This document shows positions 17,463-26,570 of a stretch of DNA of 64,000 bases, piece after piece. Numbering within the stretch: the first letter of the stretch is position 1; the number at the start of each line of letters is the position of its first letter. The notes beneath the pieces were generated by a model. The model saw nothing but the letters and a program-made list of their open reading frames with translations. It did not search any database and had not been told where the DNA came from. A program made the position numbers and the translations under genes. The DNA lies in the NCBI RefSeq assembly GCF_000092925.1, contig NC_014217.1:1240001-1304000 (forward strand), in the 5' to 3' direction. This DNA comes from Ancylobacter novellus DSM 506 (GTDB taxonomy: Bacteria > Pseudomonadota > Alphaproteobacteria > Rhizobiales > Xanthobacteraceae).

Positions 17463-18403
17463 GCGGCACCGGCGTTCTTTGCTCCGGACAGGGCAACCAG
17501 GGTTCGGGCATGTACGATCTTGTCGCCGCCGAGCCCGCCGCCGCGCCGATCTTCGCCGCCGCGAGGCGTGCGCTCGGCGGAAGGGATGCACGCGACGTCG
17601 CGAGGCAGGGCGGTAAGTTCATCCATCGCAATGACGTGGCGCAGATATTGTGCTGCACGGCGACGCTCGCTGCTTGGGCTGTGCTGGGCCCCTCTCTCCC
17701 ACGCCCGCTCGTCATCGCCGGTTACAGCGCAAGCGAGGTGCCCGCATGGGCCATCGCCGGCCTTATCGATGTGCCGACCGCGTTCGACCTGGTGATGCGC
17801 CGGGCGGCTATTATGGACGCGGAGACACGCGAAGCCTCCGGCCTCGCGGCCATTATCGGCCTTCGACGCGCATCCATCGATGACCTCTGCCGTGCCCATG
17901 AGATCGATGTCGCGATCGTCAACGGTGCCACCCACTTCATCGTCGGCGGAAGTGTTCACCGCATCGATGACGCCCTGGCGGAGGCCCGGCAAGAGGGCGC
18001 CAGCCACGCCGTCCGTCTGCCGATCCACGTTGCCTCGCACACGCCGATGCTGGCCGCCGCCAGCGGACGGTTTCTTGACGTTCTGCGCGAGCGCGTTCGG
18101 ACCGACGAAGAAGTGCCACCGGGCATTCGCTTGATCGCTGGCGTCGACGGGGTGCCCGTGCGACGGGCCGGGGAGGGTATCGGCAGGCTCGCCGCACAGG
18201 TATCGACCGCCATCGATTGGGCCGCATGTATGGACGCCTGCCGCGCCGCGCGCCCGAGCCGAATCCTCGAACTCGGTCCCGGTGATGCCCTGGCGCGAAT
18301 GATGAGCGAGCAAGCCCCTGGCATCCCCAGTCGCAGCGTCGCCGACTTCAAGTCTGCGAGCGGCGTTCTCGCCTGGTTGGTCGCGCCAGTCGGCCCGCCG
18401 TAA
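17459..18403 (+). CDS. mdcH: malonyl-CoA:ACP transacylase of malonate decarboxylase
   Basis: A 314-residue FabD-like acyltransferase that primes the carrier with malonyl from malonyl-CoA. It begins SGTGVLCSGQGNQGSGMYDL with the GQG oxyanion motif. The nucleophile Ser lies in AGYSASEVPAWAIAG, and the catalytic His in HVASHTPML. In most relatives the elbow reads GxSxGE; here the Gly before Glu is replaced by Ser (GYSASE), a small departure. The GTG start at 17459 overlaps the mdcB stop; the longer upstream frame is shadow. This is the last gene of the operon, and no transporter follows. Confidence 0.93.
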   Translation: MSGTGVLCSGQGNQGSGMYDLVAAEPAAAPIFAAARRALGGRDARDVARQGGKFIHRNDVAQILCCTATLAAWAVLGPSLPRPLVIAGYSASEVPAWAIAGLIDVPTAFDLVMRRAAIMDAETREASGLAAIIGLRRASIDDLCRAHEIDVAIVNGATHFIVGGSVHRIDDALAEARQEGASHAVRLPIHVASHTPMLAAASGRFLDVLRERVRTDEEVPPGIRLIAGVDGVPVRRAGEGIGRLAAQVSTAIDWAACMDACRAARPSRILELGPGDALARMMSEQAPGIPSRSVADFKSASGVLAWLVAPVGPP

Positions 18404-18638
18404 ATCACCGGACGACGGCCGGGATCATGACCCTGGGGCCGGGGCATCATGGCGGCGAGCGTACCTTCGAGTTCTCTCTGCAGGTCCTGTTGCAGTTGGC
18501 CGAGGCTCCGCAGGGCCGGCATATCGGCGCCGCCCAGGATCGTCCCCCCTTCACCGGAGCTCTTGGCAAGTCACGAGCTTTGCCAGCATGGCGGACAACT
18601 CTCTCCAGTGACTCTGCTCTTCTCGGGATATGGCTGGT

Positions 18639-19736
18639 TCACGGCTTCAACCCGAGATCGATGCGAAAGAGCTGGACCGGCCAGCGTGTCTTTGACGTCC
18701 CGGCATTGAACAGAGCGACACGATCCATCTGTGGCACCGGCAGCCACATCGATCCGGCCTCATCGATGAACGGCGCATCGACCCAGTGCAGGCGCGGGTC
18801 GGTGACGATGATCGTCACCGTGCCGTCGGGCGCGCGCCGCTTCAGCGAGTCGTCGGCAAGGTCGGTGAAGTAAAGGTCGCCGTTCCGCGCCAAGGCGGTT
18901 CCGCCAACCGGAGGAAGATCGGCCCAGGGCTCGACCTTCTTGGCGAGTTCGGCTGGCGAGAGGTTCGGATCGTCGAGCCAGCGTGTCTCGATGCGCGACC
19001 AGGGGCCGGTGAGCGGACCGTAATGGAGCCAGGTCCCGTCCGGCGAGAGTTCCAGCGGATCGCTGTTGACCCGCAGCGGCGAACCGTCCGGTCCCTTCAG
19101 CACGGTGCCGTCGAGGACGATCGGCCGATCCGCGGGTGCGGTGGTGGATGGATCGCCGTCCAGTACGCGACGGGCTTCGCCCGTGACCGCGTTGAAGACG
19201 ATCAGGCCGGGCTGGCCGGCATCGGTGAGATAGCCGGTCTCGCCCTTGAAGCGGATATCGTCGACATAGCTGCCGGGCTTGGCGATCTCGGGGCCGAGCG
19301 GATAGATCCGGGCAGTCCGGTCGGTGGCGAGGTCGATCTTCACCAGCTTGGCACCGCCAGGCAGCGGATCGCCGCCGAAGTCCGGCGAGCCGGTATCGAC
19401 CACCCAGAGATTGCCCCTGCCATCGAGGTGAATGGCGTTGACGTTGACGAAGGCGGACGCCGTATCCGCTCCCGGGTGCCAGTCATTCCAGCTGGCGTCA
19501 GGATAGGGCCGTGGCTGGCCCTGCGCGTCCAGGAGAGCCAACGCCGGTCCTTTGGAGCCGGTCCAGCGCGGTCCGGCGACGAAGATGCGTCCGCGGTCAA
19601 CGGCAACCGCGTTCCAGATCATCTGCGTGCTTTCGGCCGCCACGGAGAGCGCCGGCGCCGCCGGTTGGGCGACCACCGCGGCGGCTGCGAGGAGTGGTGT
19701 GCTCGCGAGAAGTGCGGTCAGGATGGATTGTTTCAT
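18639..19736 (-). CDS. secreted major royal jelly protein (yellow) family protein
   Basis: A 365-residue exported protein with a Sec-type signal peptide (MKQSILTALLASTPLLAAAA, cleavage near 28). The MRJP/yellow six-bladed propeller follows: VNAIHLDGRGNLWVVDTG, YVDDIRFKGETGYLTDAGQPGLIVFNAVTGEARRVL, and LSPDGTWLHYGPLTG with the conserved WLHYxPL block. Bacterial members are often annotated as L-dopachrome tautomerase-related, but their reaction is not established. AAGGAGGATGAC precedes the ATG at 19736, which fixes the start. The gene lies 86 bases downstream of an MDR reductase gene on the same strand, so the two are probably one transcript. The second MRJP gene at 22591 is a distant paralogue. 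Confidence 0.88.
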   Translation of the reverse strand: MKQSILTALLASTPLLAAAAVVAQPAAPALSVAAESTQMIWNAVAVDRGRIFVAGPRWTGSKGPALALLDAQGQPRPYPDASWNDWHPGADTASAFVNVNAIHLDGRGNLWVVDTGSPDFGGDPLPGGAKLVKIDLATDRTARIYPLGPEIAKPGSYVDDIRFKGETGYLTDAGQPGLIVFNAVTGEARRVLDGDPSTTAPADRPIVLDGTVLKGPDGSPLRVNSDPLELSPDGTWLHYGPLTGPWSRIETRWLDDPNLSPAELAKKVEPWADLPPVGGTALARNGDLYFTDLADDSLKRRAPDGTVTIIVTDPRLHWVDAPFIDEAGSMWLPVPQMDRVALFNAGTSKTRWPVQLFRIDLGLKP

Positions 19737-19822
19737 GTCATCCTCCTTATCGTCGCGTAGGCAGGGGATCGCTGACGGAAGCCAGATCGCGCCTTGCGTG
19801 CGCCATCCGCGAAAGGCGGGCG

Positions 19823-20809
19823 TCAAACGATGTCGATGACGATCTTCCCCGTGGCTCGTCCGGATTCAAGATACCGGTAGGCGTCGGGCACCTGCTCCAG
19901 CGTGAACGGCCGCTCATCTATGAGCGGGCGCAGCTTCCCGCCCTCCACCAGTTCCGCGAGCTCGTGCAGGATCCTTCCGTGGCGTTCCCGCCCGATGCCG
20001 TAGAGCATGGGGATCATGACGAACACGATGCTGAGGGACAGCGACTTGGCATGCATCGGCGACAGGTCGTTGGTGCTGCGCCCCGCGGTGCCGACAACGC
20101 GGCCGTAGAAACCGGCGGCTTCGAAGGACTTGTCGAGATTAGCACCGCCGACCGTGTCGACCACGACGTCGAAGCCGTGTCCCCCCGTCAGGCGCCTGAC
20201 ATAGTCGGCGACCTCTTCACGGGTGAAATCGATCGTGTCGTCCGCCCCGAGGGAACGCGCGATCCCAGCGGCGGCCTGCGAGGGGACGGTCGTCGCCACC
20301 CGGGCGCCGCGCGCCTTGGCGAGTTGAACGCCGACATGCCCCACGCCGCCGACACCGCCATGCACCAGGATATGATCCTCGGCGGTGGCGCCGGCACGAT
20401 CCAGCGCATCCCAGGCGGTGATGGAAACGAGCGGCAACGCCGCTGCTTCGCGCATTGGCAGGTTGCGCGGCTTGAGCGCGACGAGGCGCGCATCGGCCAG
20501 AATATACTCGGCAAGCGCGCCGCCTTCCTGGCCCCTCACGCCTCCCGCAAAGCCATAGACTTCGTCGCCCGGTTGGAAGCCATCGACACCATCGCCGACG
20601 GCGGCGATTTCGCCGGCGAAATCCGAGCCGAGTATGGCGGGCAGATCCGCTCCGATCGGCAGGCCCTCGCGAATGCGCACGTCGATCCGGTTGATGGCTG
20701 CCGCGGCTATCCGCACCAGCACCGTGCCCGGCTGGATGATCGGCTGCTCTACGTCCCGCAGTTCGAAATTCTCCGGACCGCCATGAGCTGTGAGAAGCTG
20801 GGCTCGCAT
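19823..20809 (-). CDS. zinc-less MDR family NADP-dependent quinone oxidoreductase-like protein
   Basis: A 328-residue medium-chain reductase. The N-terminal GroES-like domain includes INRIDVRIREGLPIGADLP and GSDFAGEIAAVGDGVDGFQPGDEVYG. The nucleotide-binding fold has HGGVGGVGHVGVQLAK near residue 150. The zinc-ligand cysteines of alcohol dehydrogenases are absent, placing it with quinone or enone reductases. GAGGAG precedes the ATG. The MRJP gene follows on the same strand, and a LysR regulator is divergent from it (123-bp gap), so the pair is probably a LysR-controlled transcription unit. A paralogue lies at 23860. Confidence 0.9.
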   Translation of the reverse strand: MRAQLLTAHGGPENFELRDVEQPIIQPGTVLVRIAAAAINRIDVRIREGLPIGADLPAILGSDFAGEIAAVGDGVDGFQPGDEVYGFAGGVRGQEGGALAEYILADARLVALKPRNLPMREAAALPLVSITAWDALDRAGATAEDHILVHGGVGGVGHVGVQLAKARGARVATTVPSQAAAGIARSLGADDTIDFTREEVADYVRRLTGGHGFDVVVDTVGGANLDKSFEAAGFYGRVVGTAGRSTNDLSPMHAKSLSLSIVFVMIPMLYGIGRERHGRILHELAELVEGGKLRPLIDERPFTLEQVPDAYRYLESGRATGKIVIDIV

Positions 20810-20932
20810 CGCTCTCTCCTCGCGTCCCTATTGACGAGGTGAAGCTAAATACCGATCATCAATTAGAGAAACGCATTGTTGTAATAGAAGCGATTTGTAA
20901 AGTAGCTAGATCGTCGTCGGAGGTCGCTGTCC

Positions 20933-21832
20933 ATGCGCTATCCTGATCTCGAGATCGACCTGCTGCGCGCCTTCGTGGCCGTCGCCGAGACCGGCGGCTT
21001 CACCGCGGCCGCAGAGGTCGTGGGCCGCTCGCAGTCGGCCGTGAGCCAGAAGATATTGCGGCTGGAGGAACTGCTGGGCCGACGGCTGTTCGAGCGCACC
21101 AGCCGTTCGCTCAGCCTGACCCGGGACGGCGAAGCGTTCCTCGTGTCGGCACGCCGCATGCTCGAGCTCAACGACCTCACCGTGCGCAGCCTGCTCGAAC
21201 CCGCGCCGATGGGCAGCCTGCGGCTCGGGGTTGCCGAGGATTTCATCCCGCGCCAGCTCCCCGCCGTGCTGGCGCGCTTCCGGCGGCTCTACCCGCAGGT
21301 TCATCTCGAGCTGAAGACCGGGTTGAGCTGCGACCTGCTGGAAGCCTATGACGCCCAGGCGCTGGACGTCGTCATCGCCAAGAAGGATGGACGCGCCCAG
21401 CGCGGGAGGGTGATCTGGCGCGAGCCTCTGGTGTGGATGGCGGCGGCCGACTTCACGCCGGATGTTTCCCAGCCCGTGCCGCTGGTCATGTTGCGAGCAC
21501 CCTGCACCTATCGGGAGGTCATGGTGCGGGTGCTCGACGAGACACGTCGCGATTGGTTTGCGGCCTGCACGGCGTCGAGCCTGATGGGAGTGCAGGCCGC
21601 CGTGGAGGGCGGGCTTGGCGTGACGGTGCTGGGCCGTTCCTTCGTGCAGGACGGCATGCAGGTGCTGCAATCGCCTGAACACTGGCCGCCCCTGCCGATG
21701 ACCGAGATCGTCCTGCTGGGAGAGGAGACGGCGCAATCCGACCTGGTGCGGCCGCTGCTTTCCTATCTGACCGAGAGCCTCTCGGCGTCCAAGGCGCAGT
21801 CCGACTACGCGACCCTGCTGCGCTGGCACTGA
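20933..21832 (+). CDS. LysR family transcriptional regulator
   Basis: A 299-residue LysR protein. The N-terminal winged helix-turn-helix is at about residues 5-64 (AFVAVAETGGFTAAAEVVGR, SQSAVSQKILRLEELLGRRLFERTSRS). An effector domain follows (SLRLGVAEDFIPRQLPAVLARFRRLYPQVHLELKTG). GGAGG lies about 10 bases before the ATG. It is divergent from the MDR-MRJP unit on its left and is its probable regulator. The effector is unknown. Confidence 0.93.
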   Translation: MRYPDLEIDLLRAFVAVAETGGFTAAAEVVGRSQSAVSQKILRLEELLGRRLFERTSRSLSLTRDGEAFLVSARRMLELNDLTVRSLLEPAPMGSLRLGVAEDFIPRQLPAVLARFRRLYPQVHLELKTGLSCDLLEAYDAQALDVVIAKKDGRAQRGRVIWREPLVWMAAADFTPDVSQPVPLVMLRAPCTYREVMVRVLDETRRDWFAACTASSLMGVQAAVEGGLGVTVLGRSFVQDGMQVLQSPEHWPPLPMTEIVLLGEETAQSDLVRPLLSYLTESLSASKAQSDYATLLRWH

Positions 21833-22126
21833 GCAGCACCGGCGAGGTCCGCTTGCTTGTACCTGCGGAGTGGGCCGGATTTCGGACATCAATCCGGGTT
21901 TCGAATAGCTGGTATTAGTACTATCCGTTTTTCGTCTGTGATGTAATTTGGCAGTATGTATCCGCGGTGCAGTGACCTGATCGCTGCAATTTCCTTGCCG
22001 TTATCGAGGCGGACCCGCGTAGCGAGAGACTTTCGGATAGATTGGCGCATATTTACCTGAGGGTATTGCTATTTCGGCTGGGTATGCCGCCGTCGTTCTG
22101 ACATTTTCAATCAAGGATGCTAACGG

Positions 22127-22576
22127 ATGCCCAATGTTGAACTGCTGCAGACGTCGAAGCAGCTGACCTATGCCGCGGCCACTATCGGCCTCGCCGCCGC
22201 CGTCGCGAAATCGCACGACCTCGGTGCGCCCGAATGCATCGCCATCGTCGACGCAGCTGGCCACCTCCTCGCCTACGCCCGCGTAGAGGGCGCAGCCACG
22301 CTGGCCCGCGACCCCGCGATCGCCAAGGCCACCACCGCTGCGGCACTCGGCATGCCCGGCGGCGGCATTCCGTTCGAGTTCGGTGTCAATCTTGGGATTG
22401 CCAGCCGGGATGCCATCGTCAATCTCGGCGGCGGCCTGCCGATCATCCACGAAGGGCGTGTCGTCGGTGCGATCGGCGTCGGGTCCGGCAGCACCGAACA
22501 GGACGTCGCCGTAGCCGAAGCAGGGCGCGATGCCGTGGTTGCGGCACTGGCGGCTGACCACCCAATCGCGCGCTGA
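22127..22576 (+). CDS. GlcG/HbpS family protein (heme-binding-like)
   Basis: A 149-residue GlcG/HbpS (DUF336) protein with the usual features: an AAAIGLAAAVAKSHDLGAPECIAIVDAAGHLLAYARVEGA-like first half, then KATTAAALGMP and the glycine-rich NLGGGLPIIHEGRVVGAIGVGSGSTEQDVAVAEAG. The family includes heme-binding HbpS and many small proteins near oxidoreductase genes; function is usually unknown. No signal peptide is seen. The MRJP gene starts 14 bases after its stop, so the two are co-transcribed. Confidence 0.9.
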   Translation: MPNVELLQTSKQLTYAAATIGLAAAVAKSHDLGAPECIAIVDAAGHLLAYARVEGAATLARDPAIAKATTAAALGMPGGGIPFEFGVNLGIASRDAIVNLGGGLPIIHEGRVVGAIGVGSGSTEQDVAVAEAGRDAVVAALAADHPIAR

Positions 22577-22590
22577 CCTCAGGCACAGCC

Positions 22591-23814
22591 ATGCCTCTAT
22601 CTAGGCGCACTCTCGTTGTGTCGGGACTGGTGGCGACCATACCGATCAGTCTTGGCTTCCGCCAAGTCGTAACTCACATCCGTGGAGACGACGGCATGAA
22701 TGCAAGAGCTTCAACTGCATCAGGCCAGAAATTTGCGAGCGACCGCACCATCGGTCAGATCGAGCCGGTATTCGAGTTCTATGACGCAATGCCGACCGGG
22801 GTGAGCGTCGCGGCCGACGGCCGCATCTTCGTCAATTATCCGCGCTGGGGTGATGACGTTCCTTTCACGGTGGCCGAGCTCCGGAACGGCAAGGCCGTGC
22901 CCTATCCCGACGCGGCGACCAATGTCTTCGATCCGGCACGACCGGCCGAGACGCTCAGCAGCGTGCAGAGCGTCGTGGTCGATCCGGCCAATCGCCTGTG
23001 GCTGCTCGACACGGCCGCGCCGGGCTTCGCCGCACCGCTGGTCGGTGCCGTGAAGCTCGTCGCGGTGGACCTCGCGACCGACAAGGTCGTGCGTACCGTC
23101 ATTCTGTCGGGTCCGGCCGTCCTTCCGACCACCTATGTGAACGACGTGCGCTTCGACCTGCGCAAGGGCAAGACCGGCGTCGCCTACATCACCGATTCCT
23201 CGATCAGCGGGCCGGGCGGCATCATCGTGGTCGACCTCGCCAGCGGCGAGAGCTGGCGCAAGCTGAGCGGCCATGTATCGACCTCGCCCGATCCGGCCTT
23301 CATTCCGGTGGTGGAGGGCGAGCGCTTCGCTGTCCGGGAAAAGGGCAAGCCACCGGCTTCCCTCACCGTCGCCTCGGATGGAATCGCCATCTCGGCCGAT
23401 GGCGAGACCCTCTATTACTGTCCCCTGTCGAGCCGACATCTCTATTCGGTGCCGACCCGACTGCTGCTCGATCGCTCAGCTTCCGATGAGGCGGTCGCCG
23501 CTGCTGTCATCGATCTTGGCGAAAAGGGCGCCTCGGACGGCCTTGAAGCCGACGACAAGGATCGCGTCTACGCCGGCGACTACGAGCGCAACAGCGTCCG
23601 GCGGCGCGGGAGCGACGGAGAATGGGTCACCATCGCGCACGATCCCCGGATCCTGTGGCCTGACACGCTCTCCGTGGCGGCTGACGGGCACCTCTACTTC
23701 ACCGCCAACCAACTCCACCGCCAGCCGCAGTTCCACGAGGGCAGGGACCAGCGCGAGAAGCCCTATGTCCTGTTCCGCATCCGCATCGATGCCGGACCGG
23801 TACTGCTGAAATAG
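22591..23814 (+). CDS. exported MRJP/yellow family protein with twin-arginine-like leader
   Basis: A 407-residue protein. The leader LSRRTLVVSGLVATIPIS has two arginines before a hydrophobic core, like a Tat signal, whereas its paralogue at 18639 has an ordinary Sec leader. The MRJP propeller contains SVQSVVVDPANRLWLLDTAAPGF, YVNDVRFDLRKGKTGVAYITDSS, and ISADGETLYYCPLSSRHLYSVPT. Tat export suggests folding or cofactor binding before export, which fits a co-transcribed GlcG/HbpS-like gene just upstream; this is inference. It ends convergently with the MDR gene at 23860. Confidence 0.87.
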   Translation: MPLSRRTLVVSGLVATIPISLGFRQVVTHIRGDDGMNARASTASGQKFASDRTIGQIEPVFEFYDAMPTGVSVAADGRIFVNYPRWGDDVPFTVAELRNGKAVPYPDAATNVFDPARPAETLSSVQSVVVDPANRLWLLDTAAPGFAAPLVGAVKLVAVDLATDKVVRTVILSGPAVLPTTYVNDVRFDLRKGKTGVAYITDSSISGPGGIIVVDLASGESWRKLSGHVSTSPDPAFIPVVEGERFAVREKGKPPASLTVASDGIAISADGETLYYCPLSSRHLYSVPTRLLLDRSASDEAVAAAVIDLGEKGASDGLEADDKDRVYAGDYERNSVRRRGSDGEWVTIAHDPRILWPDTLSVAADGHLYFTANQLHRQPQFHEGRDQREKPYVLFRIRIDAGPVLLK

Positions 23815-23822
23815 CGGACTGC

Positions 23823-23855
23823 GGCGCCGGGAGCTCCGCGCCCCGCCCGGGCGCC
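23823..23855. terminator. GC-rich hairpin between convergent genes
   Basis: The arms GGCGCCGGG and CCCG-GGCGCC pair over 9 bp with one bulge, between the stops of the MRJP gene (+) and the MDR gene (-). It has no T-tract on either side, so it may act as a shared hairpin or slow polymerase rather than be a classical terminator. Confidence 0.45.
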
Positions 23856-23859
23856 ACGT

Positions 23860-24867
23860 TCAGTCGCGGACGATCGAGACGACGATCTTCCCGGCGCTGT
23901 TCCCGCTTGCGACGACGGCATGGGCTTCCGCGACGCTATCCAGCGTGAAGATTCGCGGATCGAGGCGGGGACGCAGCTTCCCTACCTCGATCAGTTGCGT
24001 GGCCTGCGTCAGGATATCGCCGAGATGGGCGCGGCCGACGCCGGTCAGCAATGGCGCCAAGGTGAACACGCCGGAATAGGTGCCGTCCTTGAATGACAGA
24101 GGCGCCAGCGAGTGGTTGCCCCAGCCGAGGGCGCTGACCACATGGCCGAACCGCTTCACGGCCTGGAAAGAGGCGTCGAGCACAGCACCGCCACCAGTGT
24201 CATAGACCAAATCGAAGCCTTCGCCGCCGGTGTGGCGGGCAACATAGTCTTCGACCCGCTCGCTCGCATAGTCGATCGGCGTGGCGCCGAACGAGCGGAT
24301 GACATCGGCACTTGCCGCACTGCCGGTTGCGAAGACCTCGGCACCCAAGGCGCGTCCAATCTGTATCGCGACGTGCCCGACGCCACCCGCGCCGCCTTGC
24401 ACGAGCAGCGTCTGCCCGGGCCGGATGTGGGCGCGGTCGACGAGGCCCTGCCACGCCGTGACGGTGACCAGTGGCAGCGCGGCGGCCTCGCGCATGGAGA
24501 GATTTGTCGGTTTGATTGCCAAGAGGTCGGCGTCGACGGCGGCATAGTCGGCGAGGGTGCCTTGGATGCCGCCGACACCGCCGGTCATGCCATCGACCTC
24601 GTCGCCAGGGCGGAAGCGCGTGACATCCGGCGCGACGGCTTCGACGACACCCGCGAGGTCAAGGCCGAGAACTGCGGGCAGGGGATGGCGTGCGTGGGCC
24701 GCGGCCCCGGCACGGATCTTGGCGTCCAGCGGATTGACGCCGCTCGCATGGATGCGGACGAGCACCTCGCCGGCCTTTAGGGCTGGGCGCGAGATGTCGG
24801 TGAGGCGGAAGGGGCCGTTCGCCGTCTCGACGAGGGCGGCCTTCATGATGGTGTCGGGGCTGCTCAT
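23860..24867 (-). CDS. zinc-less MDR family oxidoreductase (second copy)
   Basis: A 335-residue paralogue of the reductase at 19823. It has the same layout: VLVRIHASGVNPLDAKIRAG, GLDLAGVVEAVAPDVTRFRPGDEV, and the NADP-fold segment LLVQGGAGGVGHVAIQIGRALGAEVFA. Zinc ligands are absent. AAGGAG lies 9 bases before the ATG at 24867, supporting that start over an internal ATG 21 bases on. It is divergent from a LysR gene whose product probably controls it, and faces the GlcG-MRJP unit tail to tail. Confidence 0.9.
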   Translation of the reverse strand: MSSPDTIMKAALVETANGPFRLTDISRPALKAGEVLVRIHASGVNPLDAKIRAGAAAHARHPLPAVLGLDLAGVVEAVAPDVTRFRPGDEVDGMTGGVGGIQGTLADYAAVDADLLAIKPTNLSMREAAALPLVTVTAWQGLVDRAHIRPGQTLLVQGGAGGVGHVAIQIGRALGAEVFATGSAASADVIRSFGATPIDYASERVEDYVARHTGGEGFDLVYDTGGGAVLDASFQAVKRFGHVVSALGWGNHSLAPLSFKDGTYSGVFTLAPLLTGVGRAHLGDILTQATQLIEVGKLRPRLDPRIFTLDSVAEAHAVVASGNSAGKIVVSIVRD

Positions 24868-24910
24868 TTGGGTGACTCCTTGTCTCCCACATCTGGCCTC
24901 GACAGATCTG

Positions 24911-24934
24911 CATGACGACTATATTTGTCGCATG
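24911..24934. promoter_or_regulatory. candidate LysR operator
   Basis: CATGACGAC and GTCGCATG face each other across 7 bases, giving an interrupted palindrome with one bulged base. It lies 44 bases before the MDR start and 30 bases before the LysR start. Position and symmetry suit a LysR site; there is no other evidence. Confidence 0.35.
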
Positions 24935-24963
24935 ATCTCCATGCAGTATTGTTTGGCGCCCGA

Positions 24964-25827
24964 ATGCACAGGCTGGAGTGGAGCGACCTGCCCATCTTTC
25001 TCGCCATTGCGCGAGAGGGCACGCTTGGCGCCGCGGGACGGCGCCTCGGCCAGACCCAGCCAACCATGGGGCGGCGGCTGCGTGCCCTCGAGGCCGCCGC
25101 AGGCGTCACGCTGTTCCAACGCACCAGCGACGGCTTCGTGCTGACCGATGAAGGGCAGGCGATGTATGCGCACGCCATCCGCATGGAGGACGAGGCGCTC
25201 GCGATGCAGCGGCAGCTTGCGGGTAGCGATGGGGGGCTGGAGGGACTTCTCCGCCTGTCCTGCTCGGACTGGTTCGGCACAACGCTGCTCAGCCCGGTGC
25301 TGGCGGAGTTCGCCAGCCTCCATCCGAAGGTGACGGTCGAACTGCTGACGGATGCCCGTGTCTACAGCCTCGCGCGGCGCGAGGCCGACCTCGTGATGCG
25401 CATCGCTCCCTTCGACGAGCCGGAGGTGATCGCCCGTCGGCTCATGACGATCCGCTACGGGCTCTATACCGGCTCCGATCGCTGGCGCCCGCAGGCAGGT
25501 GATGGTGCCGGTTGTCATCTGGTGTTGATGGACACCGCCTTCGGCGGCATGCCGGACGTCGCCTGGATCACGCGCCTCCTGCCTCGCGCGACGGTCGTCT
25601 CCCGCAGCAACAGCCGGGATATCCAAGCTCGTCTTTGCGTCCTCGGCGCTGGGCTCGCGGTGCTTCCCCGCCCGCTGGGCGACGTGACCGCGGGCCTCAC
25701 GCTGGTCGATCTGGGGGAGGAGCCGCCCTCCCGGGATACCTGGATCGGCTTTCATCGCGACCTGCGGCGCCTGCCACGTCTGCGCGCCCTGACGGACCTC
25801 ATCATCGAGCGACTGGCGCGGGCCTGA
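24964..25827 (+). CDS. LysR family transcriptional regulator
   Basis: A 287-residue LysR protein starting MHRLEWSDLPIFLAIAREGTLGAAGRRLG, with the recognition helix in QTQPTMGRRLRALEAAAGVTLFQRT. The (P)TMGRRL variant of the helix-turn-helix marks a known LysR subgroup that often controls nearby dehydrogenase genes. An upstream TTG at 24925 would add 13 residues with no family match, so ATG 24964 is chosen. It is divergent from the MDR gene at 23860 and is the counterpart of the LysR at 20933, although the two regulators are not close in sequence. Confidence 0.92.
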   Translation: MHRLEWSDLPIFLAIAREGTLGAAGRRLGQTQPTMGRRLRALEAAAGVTLFQRTSDGFVLTDEGQAMYAHAIRMEDEALAMQRQLAGSDGGLEGLLRLSCSDWFGTTLLSPVLAEFASLHPKVTVELLTDARVYSLARREADLVMRIAPFDEPEVIARRLMTIRYGLYTGSDRWRPQAGDGAGCHLVLMDTAFGGMPDVAWITRLLPRATVVSRSNSRDIQARLCVLGAGLAVLPRPLGDVTAGLTLVDLGEEPPSRDTWIGFHRDLRRLPRLRALTDLIIERLARA

Positions 25828-26012
25828 CCCAAGTGCAACGAGAACAATCCCCGTCATGTTCGAGATCGAACAATCCGGCGGCTCGCGCCATAGGCAGACT
25901 TTGCCAAGTGTGTTTCTGAATGTCCGGTATGGCGGCGCAAAGCAGACTGATTTCGAACGCCAATTCCACCGATGGCTTTACAGCCCGTTCCGCAGTGGCA
26001 GCGGCGAGATAG

Positions 26013-26492
26013 TCAGAGCCAGCGGCGAACCTTGGCCTTGTAGCGGCGGTAGTCGTCGCCGAACTTCGCTTCGAGGTAGCGCTCCTCGCGGACGATCACC
26101 TGACTCTGGATCACGATCAGCACCAACGGGAGCAAGGCGATGGCAATCGGCCCGTCGAAGCCGATCGCAAGGGCGGCATAAACAAGCGCCATGCCGAAAT
26201 ACATGGGATTGCGGGTCCAACGATAGGGACCGGTCGTTGCGATGAGAGACGTTGGCTGCGTTGGCCGAACGTTTGTGCCCAGCCGTCGGAACAGACGTGC
26301 CGCCATTAGCATCATCGCTGCGCCGGCAACGAACAGCAGTAAGCCCATCGCGACCAGCAACCGCCAGTCGATGCCGAAAGAGCTCAGGGGGACGAACCGC
26401 TCTGCTGCGAGCCCCAGCATCAGCGCTCCCAGATAGACCAAGGGCGGAGGGAAGCGGACACCCGCGCTGTCCGGTTCGACTGCCATGCTCAT
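26013..26492 (-). CDS. isoprenylcysteine carboxyl methyltransferase-like membrane protein
   Basis: A 159-residue protein with about four hydrophobic segments and the ICMT/PEMT-type methyltransferase C-terminus: TGPYRWTRNPMYFGMALVYAALAIG, then EERYLEAKFGDDYRRYKAKVRRWL. Such bacterial proteins bind S-adenosylmethionine at the membrane; substrates (phospholipids, sulfur or tellurium compounds, others) are mostly unknown. Either of two starts two codons apart is possible. The neighbour upstream on the same strand (ABM protein) is 78 bases away. Confidence 0.85.
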   Translation of the reverse strand: MSMAVEPDSAGVRFPPPLVYLGALMLGLAAERFVPLSSFGIDWRLLVAMGLLLFVAGAAMMLMAARLFRRLGTNVRPTQPTSLIATTGPYRWTRNPMYFGMALVYAALAIGFDGPIAIALLPLVLIVIQSQVIVREERYLEAKFGDDYRRYKAKVRRWL

Positions 26493-26570
26493 CCTCCAAT
26501 CTGCACTCTCAAGCCACCATCGACTGCTGGGCCGAGATACCCGTCATCGCGCCTTGCTGTATTTCCCAAG

